Positions 42,018 to 50,417 of a DNA stretch of 64,000 nucleotides are shown one piece after another; position 1 is the first letter of the stretch, and every line of letters starts with the position of its first letter. The stretch is taken from contig JBGPTF010000016.1 of the NCBI GenBank assembly GCA_041490445.1, positions 1 to 64,000 of the forward strand, written 5' to 3'. The notes under the pieces were generated by a model that made no database searches, was not told where the DNA came from, and was given only the letters and a program-made list of their open reading frames with translations. The translations under genes were made by a program, and so were the position numbers. This DNA is from JBGPTF01 sp041490445 (GTDB lineage: Bacteria; Acidobacteriota; Terriglobia; Acidiferrales; UBA7541).

Positions 42018-43196
42018 ATGAAAAAACATTCGAAAATCTGGGGCAGCTCGACTCGCGCCATCCACGCGGGCGAATCCAAACACGGCGTGGGCGGCCCGGT
42101 CGCCACGTCCATCGTCCGCAGCTCTACCTTCACCTTTTCCAGCACCGAAGAAATGAAGCGGTGGGCCGAAGGCAAGAGCTCCGCGTACATCTACACGCGC
42201 TACGGCAATCCCACACTCACCGTTGCTGAGGAAAAGCTGGCCGCGCTCGAGGGCGGCGAAGCGGCCGTGGTGACCGCGTCAGGCATGGCAGCGATTTCGA
42301 GCGCGCTGCTGAGCGCGTTGCAGACGGGCGACGAGCTGATCGCCACGCGCCAGCTCTACGGCGGCAGCTACCGCCTGATGCGAGATTATTTTCCGCGCTT
42401 TGGCATTACGGTGCGGCACGTGGAGAACGATTTGGCCGGGATCGAGCGGCTGGTGACGCCGCGCACGAAGGCGCTGTACGTGGAATCCCCGACGAATCCC
42501 ACGCTGCGCCTGGTGGATTTGCGCAAGGCGGCGGATTTCGCGAGGCGGCACAAGCTCGTCTCGATCATTGATAACACCTTCGCAAGCCCGGTGCTGCAAA
42601 AGCCGCTCGAGCTGGGCTTCGATATCGTCGTGCACAGCGCGACGAAATACCTCGGCGGCCATTCCGACATCATCGCAGGCGCCGCCGTCGGTAGCCGCGA
42701 AAGGATACGCCAGGTCCGCGAGCGGGTGATCTATCTCGGCGGCTCGATGGACCCCGAAGGCGCCTTCCTGCTGATCCGCGGGATGAAAACGCTGGAAGTG
42801 CGCGTCGAGCGCCAGTGCCAATCCGCCATGGCCGTCGCCAAGTTCCTGGCGCGCCATCCAAAGGTTGCGCGGGTTCACTACCCCGGCCTGCCCTCCCACC
42901 CCGACCATCGCCTGGCCCGCCGCCAGATGCGCGGGTTCGGCGCGATGCTCGCATTCGATTTGAAGGGCGGGCTGCCCGCGGCACGGCGTTTCTGCGACCG
43001 GGCTGAGATCTTTCTGCTGGCGGCGAGCCTCGGCGGCGTCGAATCGCTCGTCGTGCTGCCGATTTACACGTCCCACTACCGCCTGTCGCTCGAAGAGTTG
43101 CGGCTCGCGGGCGTCGAACCCGGCACCGTGCGGCTTTCAATTGGCCTCGAAAACGCCGAGGACCTGATCGAGGATCTTCGGCGGGCGCTCACTTAG
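42018..43196 (+). CDS. PLP-dependent trans-sulfuration enzyme (cystathionine gamma-lyase/synthase type)
   Basis: A 392-residue Cys/Met-metabolism enzyme. The N-terminal motif STRAIHAGESKHGVGGPVAT, the PLP-stacking Tyr in LYGGSYRLM, VESPTNPTLR, IIDNTFASP, and the Schiff-base lysine in VHSATKYLGGHSDIIAGA (about 208) are all present. Where methionine gamma-lyase has LYGCT, this protein has LYGGS, so elimination or replacement on cystathionine/homoserine esters is more likely; the exact reaction is open. I chose the ATG at 42018, where conservation begins. It is a single gene. Confidence 0.88.
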   Translation: MKKHSKIWGSSTRAIHAGESKHGVGGPVATSIVRSSTFTFSSTEEMKRWAEGKSSAYIYTRYGNPTLTVAEEKLAALEGGEAAVVTASGMAAISSALLSALQTGDELIATRQLYGGSYRLMRDYFPRFGITVRHVENDLAGIERLVTPRTKALYVESPTNPTLRLVDLRKAADFARRHKLVSIIDNTFASPVLQKPLELGFDIVVHSATKYLGGHSDIIAGAAVGSRERIRQVRERVIYLGGSMDPEGAFLLIRGMKTLEVRVERQCQSAMAVAKFLARHPKVARVHYPGLPSHPDHRLARRQMRGFGAMLAFDLKGGLPAARRFCDRAEIFLLAASLGGVESLVVLPIYTSHYRLSLEELRLAGVEPGTVRLSIGLENAEDLIEDLRRALT

Positions 43197-43381
43197 TGCT
43201 AGTACTTTTTGTCGCCATCCAGGCAACCTCCTCCCGGCGAATTGGGTTGACCCATTTCCCGTTGACCTCGTAGAATTTTGCTATCCCGCGCTCCGCGGGA
43301 ACCGTCTGAAGAGCAAAATACCCCTCTATCACGCGGGTGGCACAGGGGCTAGAGTGAATTTGGGGATAGTTACGGGGGCCC

Positions 43382-45268
43382 ATGAGGCAGACGGCTAAAA
43401 TCGGTTTGCTAGGGCTAGGACTGGCATTGGCGCTGGCGGGTTGCGACGAGTCCGCCAAGAACGCGGTGCGTGTCAACCAACCTGCCCCAACCCCTCCGCC
43501 TGCGCTGCGGGACGAATCTCTCCCCCTGCTTTTGCTCCAGCCACTTTCCCATCTCACCCCGGAAATCAAACCGCGGATTGACGTCCTGATCGAAAACGTT
43601 CGGGCGAGCTACGCAGCCGGCCAGCGGGACTATCAGGCTGGAAAGCCGGACCTGGCCCGCAAAGACTTCGACCACGCCGTGAACTTGATCCTCGAGAGCG
43701 GGTACCCGGTGGATAGCGACTCGCGGCTCGCCAAGCTGTTCGATGAGATGGTGGAGACAATTCACAAGGATGAACTCGAGGCCACGCGCGAAGAAGCAGA
43801 ACAAGACTCGAGCGGTGAACCCGCACCGATCGAAGAGATTGCCGACATGAACCTTCCGGCCACGCCCCTGCCGGCCCTGGCGGCGAAGGCAGCGCAGGAG
43901 ATCCTGACCGTCCCGCACGACCTGCCGCTGACGGTCAACGAGTACGTGCTTTCCTACCTGAATTTTTTCCAGACCCCGAAAGGACGCATCATCGTCGGAC
44001 ATGGGCTCGAGCGCGCGGGACGTTACAGCGAGATGATCCGCCGGGTCCTCAAGAAAGAAGGCATCCCACAAGACTTGATCTATCTTGCACAGGCAGAGAG
44101 TTCTTTCCAGCCGCGGGCCGTTTCGCGCGTGGGCGCTCGCGGCATCTGGCAGTTCATGCCCTACCGCGGGCAGGAATACGATCTGCATCGCAGTTTCTGG
44201 GTGGACGAGCGCAGCGATCCGGAAAAAGCCACTCGCGCGGCAGCCAAACACCTCCGCGACCTCTATGAAATGTTCGGTGATTGGTACCTTGCGATGGCGG
44301 CGTATGATTCGGGGCCGATGAACGTGGCCCGAGCGATCGAACGCACCGGATACGCCGATTTCTGGGAATTGTACAAGCGCAATACTCTGCCAAAAGAGAC
44401 GAAGAACTATGTGCCGATCATTCTCGCGCTTGCTCTGGTTTCGAAGCAGCCGGCGCTCTATGGCATCCGCGTGGAGCCTGAAAAACCAGCGCCCTACGAG
44501 GTGGTGAAGCCGGCACATCCGATTGACCTGCGCCTGGTGGCGGATGCAACCGATTCCGACTCCGAAACCTTGAAACAGCTCAATCCCGCCCTGCTTCGCA
44601 TGACGACCCCTAACAGTCCTGATTTTGAATTGCGCGTCCCGGCGGGCACCGCGGAGCGCTTCCTAGCGGAAACGGCGCTCATCCCTCCGGAAAAATGGAC
44701 CAGTTGGCGCCGCCACCAAGTCAGCGAAGGAGAAACGCTGGCTGCCCTCGCACGGCAATACGGGGTGACGCCCGCCGCCATCGCCCAGGTTAACGATTTC
44801 GATCCGCACGACGAGATCGCGCTCGGCATGCGGCTGACGATTCCGACAAAGCCGCCGGCAACCGCGAAGCTGGTCCGATATCGCGTGGAGCGCGGAGACA
44901 CTCTTCCCGGCATTGCCGACCGATTCAACGTGACGGTCGAGGAACTGAAGCGCTGGAACCACATCAGGGGCGCCCGCGTGGCGAGGGGCACGCGGCTCAG
45001 GATCTTTCCAGGTGGAATGGTCGCAGGTTCTTCGCACAGTGCCACTCCGAAATCGGCGGGTTCGCCACAGGGAAAAGTCCAGGCCGCTTCCATCCAAGCC
45101 GCGCCGAGAGGCGAGGTCCAGCAACATCGCGTCAAGCGCGGAGAAACTCTGTTCTCGATCGCCCGAGGGTACCGGACTACGGTCGCCGCGTTGAAGAAAG
45201 CGAACCCCTTTCTCGCGGAGCGTCCGCTCGAAGCTGGAGACTTGTTGACGATTTTCCCCGTCCGCTAA
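43382..45268 (+). CDS. Lipoprotein lytic transglycosylase with three LysM domains (MltD-like)
   Basis: A 628-residue envelope enzyme. The lipobox ALALAGC (about 15-21) anchors it as a lipoprotein. The SLT domain (about 220-370) has the catalytic glutamate in LAQAESSFQPRAVS, RGIWQFMP and MAAYDSGPMNVARAI. Three LysM repeats follow at about 440-485 (HQVSEGETLAALARQYGVTP), 500-545 (YRVERGDTLPGIADRFNVT) and 580-628 (HRVKRGETLFSIARGYRT). It cleaves peptidoglycan glycan strands to anhydromuropeptides. The acidic N-terminal helical segment (about 50-180) is unassigned. Confidence 0.93.
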   Translation: MRQTAKIGLLGLGLALALAGCDESAKNAVRVNQPAPTPPPALRDESLPLLLLQPLSHLTPEIKPRIDVLIENVRASYAAGQRDYQAGKPDLARKDFDHAVNLILESGYPVDSDSRLAKLFDEMVETIHKDELEATREEAEQDSSGEPAPIEEIADMNLPATPLPALAAKAAQEILTVPHDLPLTVNEYVLSYLNFFQTPKGRIIVGHGLERAGRYSEMIRRVLKKEGIPQDLIYLAQAESSFQPRAVSRVGARGIWQFMPYRGQEYDLHRSFWVDERSDPEKATRAAAKHLRDLYEMFGDWYLAMAAYDSGPMNVARAIERTGYADFWELYKRNTLPKETKNYVPIILALALVSKQPALYGIRVEPEKPAPYEVVKPAHPIDLRLVADATDSDSETLKQLNPALLRMTTPNSPDFELRVPAGTAERFLAETALIPPEKWTSWRRHQVSEGETLAALARQYGVTPAAIAQVNDFDPHDEIALGMRLTIPTKPPATAKLVRYRVERGDTLPGIADRFNVTVEELKRWNHIRGARVARGTRLRIFPGGMVAGSSHSATPKSAGSPQGKVQAASIQAAPRGEVQQHRVKRGETLFSIARGYRTTVAALKKANPFLAERPLEAGDLLTIFPVR

Positions 45269-45419
45269 ACCTCCCTCTCGTCAGCCTGGAGAGCTTGCGT
45301 GCGAATCAAGTTAACCAGTTATGTTTCAGTGTGTTAGGTCGGTGATGGGTTACGGTGCCAACCCGGGCTTTGCACTCCGAGGAGGTTGGCGCAGCGGTAC
45401 CACCACTCGGCCTTGCGCA

Positions 45420-45448
45420 TTGACAAATCTCCGAATCTGCGTTTATAA
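45420..45448 (+). promoter_or_regulatory. Sigma-70-type promoter of the charged protein gene
   Basis: TTGACA (45420-45425), 17 bases, then TTATAA (45443-45448); shifting by one base gives TATAAC at an 18-base spacing. The leader would be about 45 bases. Confidence 0.65.
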
Positions 45449-45501
45449 CCGCCGAGGATTCCAAAGCGGTCTCGCGCGCTCGAGAGCGCTCGGAGGAGAG
45501 G

Positions 45502-45840
45502 ATGCCCTACGCTAAGTTTCACGATGATGAAGACGAGGAATTGCCCCGCTACGAGGAAGAAGAAGAGGAAGAACTCACCGGCGAGCGGGAAGAAGTGACC
45601 GAAGAAGAAAGCGAGCATGACTCGGGCGTCGAGGAAGAGCCGGGCGAAGAAGCGCACGAGAAAACTCCCGCGGCTCCGCCGGCGCGCCCAGCGCGGAAGC
45701 GCAAGCCAACTCGAGAAGCCAAAGCGAAGAAAGCAAAGAGAGCCAAGCGCGCGAAGAAGGCCCGGCCGAAGCGAAAGGGTCGCGCCAAGGCGAAGCCCAG
45801 GTCGAGAAAGAAGAAAAAGTCGCGGCGCCGGAAGCGCTGA
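45502..45840 (+). CDS. Charge-segregated low-complexity protein, histone-like tail
   Basis: A 112-residue protein split into opposite halves. Residues 1-55 are overwhelmingly Asp/Glu (YEEEEEEELTGEREEVTEEE). Residues 60-112 are Lys/Arg/Ala/Pro-rich (KAKKAKRAKRAKKARPKRK), resembling histone H1-like or AlgP-type tails. The basic half should bind nucleic acid or polyphosphate, and the acidic half could mask it or contact a partner. GGAGGAGAGG directly precedes the ATG and a good promoter lies 50 bases upstream, so it is probably expressed. No structured domain is visible. Confidence 0.75.
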   Translation: MPYAKFHDDEDEELPRYEEEEEEELTGEREEVTEEESEHDSGVEEEPGEEAHEKTPAAPPARPARKRKPTREAKAKKAKRAKRAKKARPKRKGRAKAKPRSRKKKKSRRRKR

Positions 45841-45885
45841 GGCGTTTCCGAAGCAGAGAGACCCTGTCGTTCTCACTGTCACAGC

Positions 45886-45919
45886 GAAACCCAGGGTGAT
45901 CTCCCGGGTTTCATTATTT
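45886..45919 (+). terminator. Probable terminator
   Basis: GAAACCC (45886-45892) pairs with GGGTTTC (45906-45912), with partial inner pairing, followed by ATTATTT. The T-run is weak. Confidence 0.5.
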
Positions 45920-46223
45920 CCACACAAGAACGGGATCGAGATCAGAGTTCGCAGGCGGTGCAGGCAACACCGCCGGCAAGCAAGTCGCTTTCGGGATGTC
46001 CCTGGGGAACGGGGAGCGCAGCGGTTCAGCACCGCTCGCAGCACCTCCATGAGTCCTTCGATCTTCTCGTTGGCGATCACCTCGCTTGTTGCCGCCACCG
46101 ACGACGCCGGTAAAATTCCGGCATCCGCCCAGCGTCCTCGCGACTAGTGTGAGTTCCTGCCATTCCCAAATTGAGAAATGTTTCCCTTGCCGTGGGTCGC
46201 AGCCGTCGTTAGCATACCCGCCA
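45920..46223. other. Intergenic stretch before the HipA-like pair
   Basis: No recognisable gene and no clear consensus promoter. It must contain the promoter for the HipA-like/DUF3037 pair if these are cotranscribed. Confidence 0.35.
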
Positions 46224-47033
46224 ATGCCCTTCGCTCTCGAACACATCCGCCGGATGCGGGGTGGCGCGCAGGCCCATCTGCTGCGCTGCCGGGAAGAAAA
46301 CAGCGAAGATGCGTACTACGTGGTGAAATTCCAGAACAATCCGCAACACGCGCGTGTCCTGGTGAATGAATTGCTGGGGACGAGTCTGGCGCGACGGCTC
46401 GGCCTGCCTGCGGCGATGCCGGCAGTGGTTGAGGTTCGCGCGGAGCTGGTCGAGCGGACGGAAGAGCTGTGCATGCAGCTCGGGCGCGGGCGCGCGCCGT
46501 GTACGCCCGGTTTGCAGTTCGGCTCGCGGTATCCGGGCGATCCTGCGGAAACCGTCGTCCATGATTTCCTTCCCGAGGAGCCCCTGCGCGAGGTGGAGAA
46601 CCTGGCGGACTTCGCGGGGATCCTCGTTTTCGACAAGTGGACCTGCAACACGAATGGCCGTCAGACGATTTTTCTTCGCGGCACGGCGCGTGCGCGGTAT
46701 CAGGCGTTGATGATCGACCAGGGCTTCTGCTTCAACGCGGGCGAATGGAATTTTCCCGATGCCCCGTTGCGCGGGCTCTACGCGCGTAATCGCGTCTACG
46801 AATCCGTACGTGGGATGGAATCGTTCGAACCTTGGCTCGACCGGCTCGAGCGCAGGATGACCGAGGCCGTGCTGGACGAGCTGGCCAGTGAAATCCCGCC
46901 TGCCTGGTACGGCTTCGACGCCGACCCGTTGTATCAGATGCTCGAGCAGCTCTTCCGGCGGCGCAAGCGCGTCCCCGAGCTGCTGCTCGAGGCAAAGAAA
47001 TCCTATCGCCAACCTTTTCCGAATTGGACGTGA
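46224..47033 (+). CDS. HipA-like kinase-fold protein
   Basis: A 269-residue protein of the HipA-like kinase group. Residues about 20-60 hold the candidate ATP-binding lysine (YYVVKFQNNPQ) and the helix VLVNELLGTSLARRLGLPA. The catalytic-loop-like stretch FDKWTCNTNGRQTIF (about 140-155) is followed by a DFG-like MIDQGFCFNAGEWNF. It is shorter than HipA (about 440) and lacks its N-terminal subdomain; no HipB-type antitoxin is adjacent. Three bases separate its TGA from the DUF3037 gene, so the two are coupled. It may phosphorylate a protein or small molecule; the target is unknown. Confidence 0.72.
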   Translation: MPFALEHIRRMRGGAQAHLLRCREENSEDAYYVVKFQNNPQHARVLVNELLGTSLARRLGLPAAMPAVVEVRAELVERTEELCMQLGRGRAPCTPGLQFGSRYPGDPAETVVHDFLPEEPLREVENLADFAGILVFDKWTCNTNGRQTIFLRGTARARYQALMIDQGFCFNAGEWNFPDAPLRGLYARNRVYESVRGMESFEPWLDRLERRMTEAVLDELASEIPPAWYGFDADPLYQMLEQLFRRRKRVPELLLEAKKSYRQPFPNWT

Positions 47034-47036
47034 GCC

Positions 47037-47843
47037 ATGACCAATGAAAGCTTGAGCACCTTCAGCTATCGCATTCTGCGCTACACGCCGAACCTGGTGC
47101 GCGATGAGTGGGTGAACATCGGCGTGCTGCTCGAAGACCCGCGCCGCAAACGCCTGACTGCGCGGCTAATCGAAGAGCCGGGGGAGCTGGCGCGTGTCCG
47201 GCGCCTGCATCCCAACGCCGACGAGGATTTGCTGCGAGCGCTGCCGCGCGATTTCGAGACGCAGATCGCCGCGGCCGGAGCGGAGCCGGCCGCCTATCTC
47301 GCGAAGCTCGAGACGACTCTCTCGAACGTGATCCAGATCAGCCCGCAAAAAGCCGTGCTTGGCGAGGACTTCGGCGCCGAGCTTGACCGGCTCTACCGCG
47401 ACCATGTCGCGCCGCCGCGCCGGGCCCGCACCGGTCTCTTCGAGAATACTCGCGCGTGGATTCGCACCCGCGTCAACGATGTTTTCCGCCGCAACCACAT
47501 TCTTGGGCGGATGGAGCGCGGGGTACGGGTCGAGGCGTACACGCAGCCGGGCGATCCTTTCCGGCTCGATTACGGGTATCGCTACAACGGCACGCGCGGC
47601 TACCTGCACGCGCTTTCGCTCACGCGCGACCCGGCGCAGGCTAAGGTGCTGGCGTTCACCGCCGGGCGGATCCGCGAAAAACTACCGGCGACCGAATTCA
47701 CTGCCGTCACCGACCTCGAGCCACAGCCGGGCAACGACCGGCACCAATTCCTGGCGCGTTTGCTGGCCGAGCAGAAAATTGACATCGTTCCTGTCGCAAG
47801 CCTTGACGCGTTTGCGAATCGCCTGCGCCCGAGATTGCAGTAA
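47037..47843 (+). CDS. DUF3037 protein
   Basis: A 268-residue protein. Residues 8-120 match the DUF3037 pattern, beginning FSYRILRYTPNLVRDEWVNI, then GVLLEDPRRKRLTARLIEE. The second half (FRLDYGYRYNGTRGYLHAL) has strands and helices with no known activity. The start ATG is three bases after the kinase-like gene. The DUF name carries no function. Constant coupling to the kinase-like partner would suggest substrate, regulator or effector of the same small system. Confidence 0.75.
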   Translation: MTNESLSTFSYRILRYTPNLVRDEWVNIGVLLEDPRRKRLTARLIEEPGELARVRRLHPNADEDLLRALPRDFETQIAAAGAEPAAYLAKLETTLSNVIQISPQKAVLGEDFGAELDRLYRDHVAPPRRARTGLFENTRAWIRTRVNDVFRRNHILGRMERGVRVEAYTQPGDPFRLDYGYRYNGTRGYLHALSLTRDPAQAKVLAFTAGRIREKLPATEFTAVTDLEPQPGNDRHQFLARLLAEQKIDIVPVASLDAFANRLRPRLQ

Positions 47844-47857
47844 GAACGGAATCAACC

Positions 47858-47879
47858 ACAGAGGGCACAGAGGACACAT
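47858..47879. repeat. Short imperfect tandem repeat CACAGAGG
   Basis: CACAGAGG-G-CACAGAGG-ACACA, two and a half copies of an 8-9-base unit, lies in the 227-base gap between the DUF3037 gene and the convergent E2 gene. Nothing else is recognisable in that gap. Confidence 0.4.
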
Positions 47880-48070
47880 AGCACGCGAAGATCTGAAGTA
47901 CAGGCTGAGGCGAGTCTGGAGCGTCAGCACTCCTGCGAGAGGATTCGATGCGCGCGAAGGATCTCAACCAAACTTGGTTGGCGCCGAGCGCGTCTCCACA
48001 CCAGCCCGCGTGCCATCCAAGCTTTTAACTTTGCACTCTTAATTTTCGGCTATTAAACGATAGCTCTCGG

Positions 48071-49420
48071 CTACAAGATCTCCTCGCTCCAGTTCTCGAG
48101 GATGGACTTTACCTTGCCCATGAATTGGTGCGCGATGGCGCCGTCCACCACGCGGTGGTCATAACTCAGCGTGAGATAAACCATCGAGCGGATGGCAATC
48201 GCGTCGTTGATCACTACCGGCCGCTTCTGAATCGTGCCCAGGCCGAGGATCGCCACATTCGGCTGATTGATCACCGGCAGGCCCATCAGGCCGCCAAAGA
48301 CGCCCGGATTCGTGATGGAGAAGGTGGACTCGAGCACTTCCTCGGGCTTGAGCTTCTTCGACCGCGCGCGCTCCGCAAGATCGTTGATCGTCCTCTGGAT
48401 GCCGAGAAAATTCTTCTCTTCCGCGTTTTTCACCACCGGCACAATCAAGCCCCAATCGAGCGCCACGGCAATTCCGATGTTGCACTCGCGGTGCAGCACG
48501 ACGTTCGTGCCGTCCACGGAGGCATTCACGGTCGGGAACGCGCGCAGCCCTTCGACGGCGGCGCGCACAAAAAACGGCATGAAGCTGAGCTTTGCGCCGG
48601 TCGTGGCCTGGAATTCGTCCTTCATCTTCGAGCGCAGCACGGCGATGCCGGTGACGTCGGCCTCGTCGATGGAATAGACGTGCGGCGAGACGCGCTTCGA
48701 GAGCACCATGTGCTCCGCGATTTTCTGCCGCATCACGCTCATCGGCTGCACATCGTAATGGCCGAAGTACATCCGCTCGCGCGGCACGGCCGTCTCGATC
48801 GTCGCGTGCGCCGCTGCGCCTCCGGTAGCGGGCACCGCTGCCGAAGTTGCACCGGCAGCCGGGCGCGCGCCGCCGGATTCGACGAACGCCAGAATATCCT
48901 TCTTGCTGATTCGCCCGCCGGCGCCGGTGCCCGGCACCCGCGAAAGGTCAACGCCCTGCTCGCGTGCGATTCGCCGCACGAGTGGTGAACTGTGAATCTT
49001 GTCTCCGTCCCTGTGGGGAGCGGCAACCGGGGCTGCGGTGGCTACGGGCGCCGGGCGCGGCGCCGGAGCAGCCGCTGGCGCGGGCTTCGCGGCGGGCGCT
49101 TCGGACTTTGCCGCCGCAGGGGCCGGGGCGGGCGGTGACGGCGCAGCCTTTGCTGGCGCAGGCGCCCCAGCGGCAACAGCTCCGTTCGCGTCAATCACGG
49201 CGACAACAGTCTGGATCGGGACGGTCTGCCCTTCGGAGACCTTGATTTCCTTCAGCACGCCTGCCGCGGGGGACGGGATTTCCGCGTCCACCTTGTCCGT
49301 CGAAATCTCGAAGAGCGGCTCGTCGCGCTCGACCTTGTCACCCGGCTTCTTGAGCCACTTTGTGATGGTGCCTTCAAAAATGCTTTCCCCCATCTGGGGC
49401 ATAATCACGTCAACCGGCAT
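48071..49420 (-). CDS. 2-oxo acid dehydrogenase E2 (dihydrolipoamide acyltransferase)
   Basis: A 449-residue E2 core subunit. A single N-terminal lipoyl domain carries the lipoylated lysine in EISTDKVDAEIP (about 43). An Ala/Pro-rich linker, a peripheral-subunit-binding domain (SSPLVRRIAREQGVDLSRVP, about 145-180) and the catalytic acyltransferase domain with YDHRVVDGAIAHQFMG (about 425) follow. It transfers the acyl group from E1 to CoA. It is the last gene of a five-gene operon (lpd-lipB-E1alpha-E1beta-E2). Whether pyruvate, branched-chain or another 2-oxo acid is used cannot be read from the sequence; separate alpha/beta E1 chains favour branched-chain or pyruvate. Confidence 0.93.
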   Translation of the reverse strand: MPVDVIMPQMGESIFEGTITKWLKKPGDKVERDEPLFEISTDKVDAEIPSPAAGVLKEIKVSEGQTVPIQTVVAVIDANGAVAAGAPAPAKAAPSPPAPAPAAAKSEAPAAKPAPAAAPAPRPAPVATAAPVAAPHRDGDKIHSSPLVRRIAREQGVDLSRVPGTGAGGRISKKDILAFVESGGARPAAGATSAAVPATGGAAAHATIETAVPRERMYFGHYDVQPMSVMRQKIAEHMVLSKRVSPHVYSIDEADVTGIAVLRSKMKDEFQATTGAKLSFMPFFVRAAVEGLRAFPTVNASVDGTNVVLHRECNIGIAVALDWGLIVPVVKNAEEKNFLGIQRTINDLAERARSKKLKPEEVLESTFSITNPGVFGGLMGLPVINQPNVAILGLGTIQKRPVVINDAIAIRSMVYLTLSYDHRVVDGAIAHQFMGKVKSILENWSEEIL

Positions 49421-49440
49421 ACGATTTTCTCCTCAAGCTC

Positions 49441-50415
49441 TCAATATTTTGCCAATTCGCGCGCCGCGGCCGCAACCTTCTCGGCGTTCGGCCGAAACCG
49501 CTCTTCGAGCGGCGGCGCATACGGCACGGGCGTGTCGAGCGCGGTGACGCGCAGGATCGGCCCGTCCAAATCCTCAAACGCCTCTTCGCACACGACCGCG
49601 GCAATTTCTCCTGCAATGCCGCCCGTACGCGTGTCTTCGTGCACCACGAGCAGCTTGTTCGTCTTCTTTACCGACGCGACAATGGTTTCCCGGTCGAGCG
49701 GCACCAGTGTGCGCAGGTCCACAACCTCGGCATCAATACCTTCTTTTTCGAGTTGCGCGGCGGCTTCGAGCGACGTGTGCATCATCGCTGCGTAGGTGAC
49801 GATCGTCAGGTCCTTTCCTTCCCTGCGCACGATCGCTTTCCCCAGCGGCACGGTGTATTCCTCCGTCGGCAGATCTTCCTTGATTCGGCGATACAGGAAC
49901 TTGTGCTCGAAGAAAAGCACCGGATTGTTGTCGCGAATCGCGGACTTCAGCAGTCCCTTCGCATCGTAGGGCGTCGCCGGATACACCACTTTCAATCCCG
50001 GCGTGTGCACGAAATACATTTCCGGGTTGGCGGAATGGAACGGCCCGCCGTGCACGCCGCCGCCGGACGGCCCCCGGATCACCATCGGCACCGGCGCGCC
50101 CCAGCGGTAATGCGACTTCGCCACGAAATTCGTGATCTGGTTGAAGCAGCAGGCAATGAAATCAATGAACTGCATTTCAGCCACCGGCCGCAGGCCGAGG
50201 TAGCCCATCCCCACCGCCGCGCCGATGATGGCCGTCTCGCTGATCGGCGTGTCGATCACGCGCTCCCAGCCGAAGCGTTCCAGCAGGCCTTCCGTTACCT
50301 TGAACGCGCCGCCATAGACGCCGATATCCTCTCCGAGCGCGACGACTGCCGGGTCGCGGTCCATCTCTTCAAAGAGCGCCTGGCGGATCGCCTCGAGCAT
50401 CGTGACCGGGGCCAT
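49441..50415 (-). CDS. 2-oxo acid dehydrogenase E1 beta subunit
   Basis: A 324-residue transketolase-like beta chain. It includes VVALGEDIGVYGGAFKVTEG, TPISETAIIGAAVGMGYLGL, and MVIRGPSGGGVHGGPFHSA, whose His region lines the thiamine-diphosphate site, plus the C-terminal transketolase domain (KKTNKLLVVHEDTRTGGIAG). With E1 alpha it forms the alpha2beta2 decarboxylase that acylates the E2 lipoyl group. Its ATG is two bases after the E1 alpha stop (TAG-CG-ATG), so it is translationally coupled. Confidence 0.95.
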   Translation of the reverse strand: MAPVTMLEAIRQALFEEMDRDPAVVALGEDIGVYGGAFKVTEGLLERFGWERVIDTPISETAIIGAAVGMGYLGLRPVAEMQFIDFIACCFNQITNFVAKSHYRWGAPVPMVIRGPSGGGVHGGPFHSANPEMYFVHTPGLKVVYPATPYDAKGLLKSAIRDNNPVLFFEHKFLYRRIKEDLPTEEYTVPLGKAIVRREGKDLTIVTYAAMMHTSLEAAAQLEKEGIDAEVVDLRTLVPLDRETIVASVKKTNKLLVVHEDTRTGGIAGEIAAVVCEEAFEDLDGPILRVTALDTPVPYAPPLEERFRPNAEKVAAAARELAKY

Positions 50416-50417
50416 CG

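Noticed and set aside
43189..43569. Minus-strand frame of 126 codons overlapping the start of the lytic transglycosylase gene
   Set aside because: It is antisense to well-supported coding sequence on both sides, has no ribosome-binding site and matches no family; a shadow frame is more likely.
45334..46098. Minus-strand frame of 254 codons opposite the charged protein gene
   Set aside because: Its hydrophobic, Phe/Leu-rich stretch is the mirror of the Lys/Glu codons on the plus strand; the plus strand has the promoter and ribosome-binding site.
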